Positions 62,105-64,000 of a stretch of DNA of 64,000 nt are shown piece by piece; the first letter of the stretch is position 1; every line of letters starts with the position of its first letter. The stretch spans positions 84,015 to 148,014 of the forward strand of contig NZ_LNXV01000007.1 in assembly GCF_001467025.1 (NCBI RefSeq), read 5' to 3'. The notes under the pieces were generated by a model. The model was not told where the DNA came from and did no database searches. It was given only the letters and a program-made list of their open reading frames with translations. The stretch comes from Legionella brunensis (lineage in GTDB: Bacteria; Pseudomonadota; Gammaproteobacteria; Legionellales; Legionellaceae). Position numbers and translations under genes: made by a program.

Positions 62105-63517
62105 ATGTTATTTAATTCCTTAACTGCAGATAATTTTGAATTGTTTTTAAAAGAAAGATTAAAAGAAAGAAAAATTACATATAAACCAGAAAAAATTAAA
62201 GAGATATGGACAAAATTGAGCGATGAGCTCGGGGATAAAATAGAGAAAGGACATATAAATGAATTCTCCTTTAAAGAGCTTAAAGAGTTTGGTTTAGGAA
62301 GCGCTTTAATTCAAGAGCTTTTAAGCTGGAGTAAAGAAGCATCTCCTAGTTCTGCAGGAAATTTAGGTTTTGACACATCGCTTCACATGATGGAACAATC
62401 TGAAGAGGAAATTGATTTGCCATTCTCAACATCAGAGCCAGGAGGGGTTAGAGATGAGGAAAATGAATTTTTAGCAGAACCCCCCTTCATTTCCTCTATG
62501 AATACGAGGGAAACATCAAACATAGAGTGGATCTACAGACGAAAAGGCAATAAATCCAGAGCAGAATGGAAAAATTATGATAATAGAGGTAGCAGGAGTC
62601 AATCCTTAGAATACTGGCGAACAGAATTCCAACGATGTGAGACTCAGGCTCCCCTAAAATTAGTTAAAAATTGTTCTCATCCTTTTCCACGAGTATGCTT
62701 AAGAGATTACCCAGAAGCAAGCACAGTGAAAATTACAATTAAAGGCTCTAATCTAAAAGACTTATTGGAGGGCAATGAGGCGAGTGTGATAAAGGGCGAA
62801 GCTGATTTTGTTGATTTTAAAATCAGAAAATCTTCTTATAGTGAGACAGAGAAAAAGCATCAAGAGTGGATATTGCAATTTAAAGTCTATAACGCTGATA
62901 ATCAACTATTGCTTACTCTTGAAACTGCTGGAATACAGGTTGTAGCGATGTCTAAACAGCTAGAACAAGATCAGCATAAATTATCATCGGTTCAGACTGA
63001 GTTTGGTATACAAATATCCGATTTAAATCGAATAAATTTTCCACATGGTAAAGAAGACGCAGTTTTTCATCAAAATCAAGTACGAAGGTCAATGAATTTG
63101 TATAAAATAGAAACAGATTTTCTTATAAAATCTGAACAAGCGATTGCAGGCGATAAAATTTTATCGATGTTTGATGAAGCGTACGGTAATTTTTTAAAGA
63201 ATGTTTCTTTAGAAGGAAGAGAAGCCGCTTTGAACATAGCAACGGATCCTATCAAACGGAATGAGTTTATTCAAAAAATGGGCGATTACAATTTGCTTTT
63301 TAATTCAGTTAATGCGGTAGATACCGGTACTCAACAAAACCAATTTTTTTCTTTGTATGATGATTTATTAAATGTCCCCCTTTCTAGTCCGTACGCTTTT
63401 TTTCCTCCTGCGCCGTCTTCTACTGAGCAGCCTTCTGCTAAAACCACGAAAAAACGCAGTCTCCCTGATGGAAACACCGAAGAAGAGGGACATTCTAAAC
63501 ATTCTAAACATAACTAA
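62105..63517 (+). CDS. Hypothetical accessory protein in the tRNA-Arg island, effector candidate
   Basis: About 470 residues from ATG 62105 (GAGAAGG site upstream); a longer start at 62078 has none. No signal peptide or membrane segment. N-terminal 80 residues are helical and charged (LKERLKERKITYKPEKIKEI), followed by an acidic low-complexity linker, a beta-rich middle (VKITIKGSNLKDLLEG; WILQFKVYNADNQLLLTLET), a helical region, and a Pro/Ser/Thr-rich tail ending in an acidic triplet and SKHSKHN. No family recognised. Modular layout, polar tail with TEEEG and island location fit a Dot/Icm effector, unproven. Confidence 0.5.
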   Translation: MLFNSLTADNFELFLKERLKERKITYKPEKIKEIWTKLSDELGDKIEKGHINEFSFKELKEFGLGSALIQELLSWSKEASPSSAGNLGFDTSLHMMEQSEEEIDLPFSTSEPGGVRDEENEFLAEPPFISSMNTRETSNIEWIYRRKGNKSRAEWKNYDNRGSRSQSLEYWRTEFQRCETQAPLKLVKNCSHPFPRVCLRDYPEASTVKITIKGSNLKDLLEGNEASVIKGEADFVDFKIRKSSYSETEKKHQEWILQFKVYNADNQLLLTLETAGIQVVAMSKQLEQDQHKLSSVQTEFGIQISDLNRINFPHGKEDAVFHQNQVRRSMNLYKIETDFLIKSEQAIAGDKILSMFDEAYGNFLKNVSLEGREAALNIATDPIKRNEFIQKMGDYNLLFNSVNAVDTGTQQNQFFSLYDDLLNVPLSSPYAFFPPAPSSTEQPSAKTTKKRSLPDGNTEEEGHSKHSKHN

Positions 63518-63981
63518 TTTTAAAGATAGGATTAACCTCGACTTGAGTCATTTTTGATTTTTTGACTTATTAAAGGCCTATTGATAAGTTGTCATTCCGC
63601 GAAGATGGGGAATAATAAAATCAAAAATGGCTATGAAAGATAAGTTAAATCACTACAGTGGGGATCAGTACAGTGCGGTCATGCATTGTACTGCGATTGT
63701 AGTGGGTGGCGACATTTAATTATATGATAAATTCAATGAGTTAATTTGAAATTGCCGGGCTTCGAACCAAGGTGTTGGGGGGCGAGTCCCTGCGAGCGCG
63801 CGATTTAAAATCAAATAGTTAGAATTTGCCAAGTTCATCTTTAACTTACAATGCCGCGAACAAGTTGCAGCACGTAGGGATGAATTGTCAAAACGCCCCT
63901 ATTGTTTTTTTATGGTAGTGTTTAAATAACTGTGTCATCTCTTTTAACTTGTTATAATTTCAACACTTAAAAGAGGTGCCC
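63518..63981 (+). other. Island edge without intact genes
   Basis: About 460 bases. It holds a palindrome-like GTCATTCCGCGAAGATGGGG stretch near 63592, reminiscent of small intergenic repeats, and the degenerate tRNA-Arg fragment (listed separately). All frames are short. The final 80 bases probably carry the promoter of the gene that starts at 63982. Confidence 0.5.
63758..63803 (+). repeat. Degenerate direct copy of tRNA-Arg 3' end (att-like)
   Basis: 46 bases from GGCTTCGAACCAAGGTGT to GCGAGCGCGCGA match the tRNA-Arg 3' part from the anticodon loop through the acceptor, with about four differences. Same orientation as the real tRNA 3.8 kb upstream, so the pair brackets the accessory DNA like attL/attR. 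No integrase gene remains between them. Confidence 0.8.
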
Positions 63982-64000
63982 ATGAGTAAGAATAAAAAGA
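63982..64000 (+). CDS. Start of a gene cut by the window edge
   Basis: ATG at 63982 follows AAAAGAGGTGCCC, a good ribosome site, and opens MSKNKK. Only six codons are visible, so the product cannot be named. Confidence 0.4.

Overview
The window is a stretch of a Legionella chromosome (family Legionellaceae, gammaproteobacteria). Base composition is AT-rich. The decisive markers are the Dot/Icm type IVB secretion genes icmX, icmW, icmV, dotA, dotB, dotC and dotD ('region I'), together with a bacterial mevalonate pathway, an Lpg1974-type outer membrane protein and several coiled-coil proteins of the kind this genus delivers into host cells. I cannot name the species from sequence alone.

Layout. 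1-6.5 kb: a decayed glutathione-transferase-like gene, a solute-binding protein, and an apparent chitin cluster (AmpG-like transporter, LuxR-type regulator, two secreted family-18 glycoside hydrolases). 6.5-14.4 kb: a coiled-coil protein that may be an effector, a GDT1-type cation transporter, a small membrane protein, a GNAT acetyltransferase with a PuuE-like deacetylase, a porin-like protein and an amino acid permease. 14.5-24.6 kb: Dot/Icm region I, with icmW-icmX and icmV-dotA divergent and dotD-dotC-dotB on the minus strand. Between dotA and dotB sit two accessory genes, one with the sequence signature of a pertussis/cholera-toxin-like mono-ADP-ribosyltransferase. 24.6-31.5 kb: housekeeping genes rsmD, an M16 peptidase pair, ftsY-ftsE-ftsX and rpoH. 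31.5-46.3 kb: mixed content, including a membrane-anchored coiled-coil pair, a GH5 cellulase, adenosine deaminase, PiT/DUF47 phosphate transport, enolase, ftsB and several Legionella-type hypotheticals. 46.4-59.6 kb: the mevalonate genes in two clusters (mvaK1-mvaD, and fni-mvaA-mvaK2), which flank queE-cpoB-pal, a four-gene Mla-like lipid transport operon and two FUSC proteins. 59.6-64 kb: two identical tRNA-Lys genes, a tRNA-Arg, then a small accessory island.

The island behind tRNA-Arg holds a frameshifted ISL3-type insertion sequence, a 133-bp internally deleted copy of it, a DUF3775 gene and a 470-codon gene of unknown function. It also contains two extra partial copies of the tRNA-Arg 3' end. 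One is direct and degenerate, at the far edge. The other is an inverted-plus-direct palindrome in the middle. This is the imprint of repeated integration and inversion at a tRNA gene.

The observations most worth following are the ADP-ribosyltransferase-like gene inside the Dot/Icm locus, the divergent unknown gene next to it with a PmrA-like tandem TTAAT motif, the tRNA-Arg scars, and the coiled-coil effector candidates at 6.6 and 31.7-33.5 kb. Start codons were moved from the longest reading frame wherever a ribosome binding site or signal peptide argued for it.
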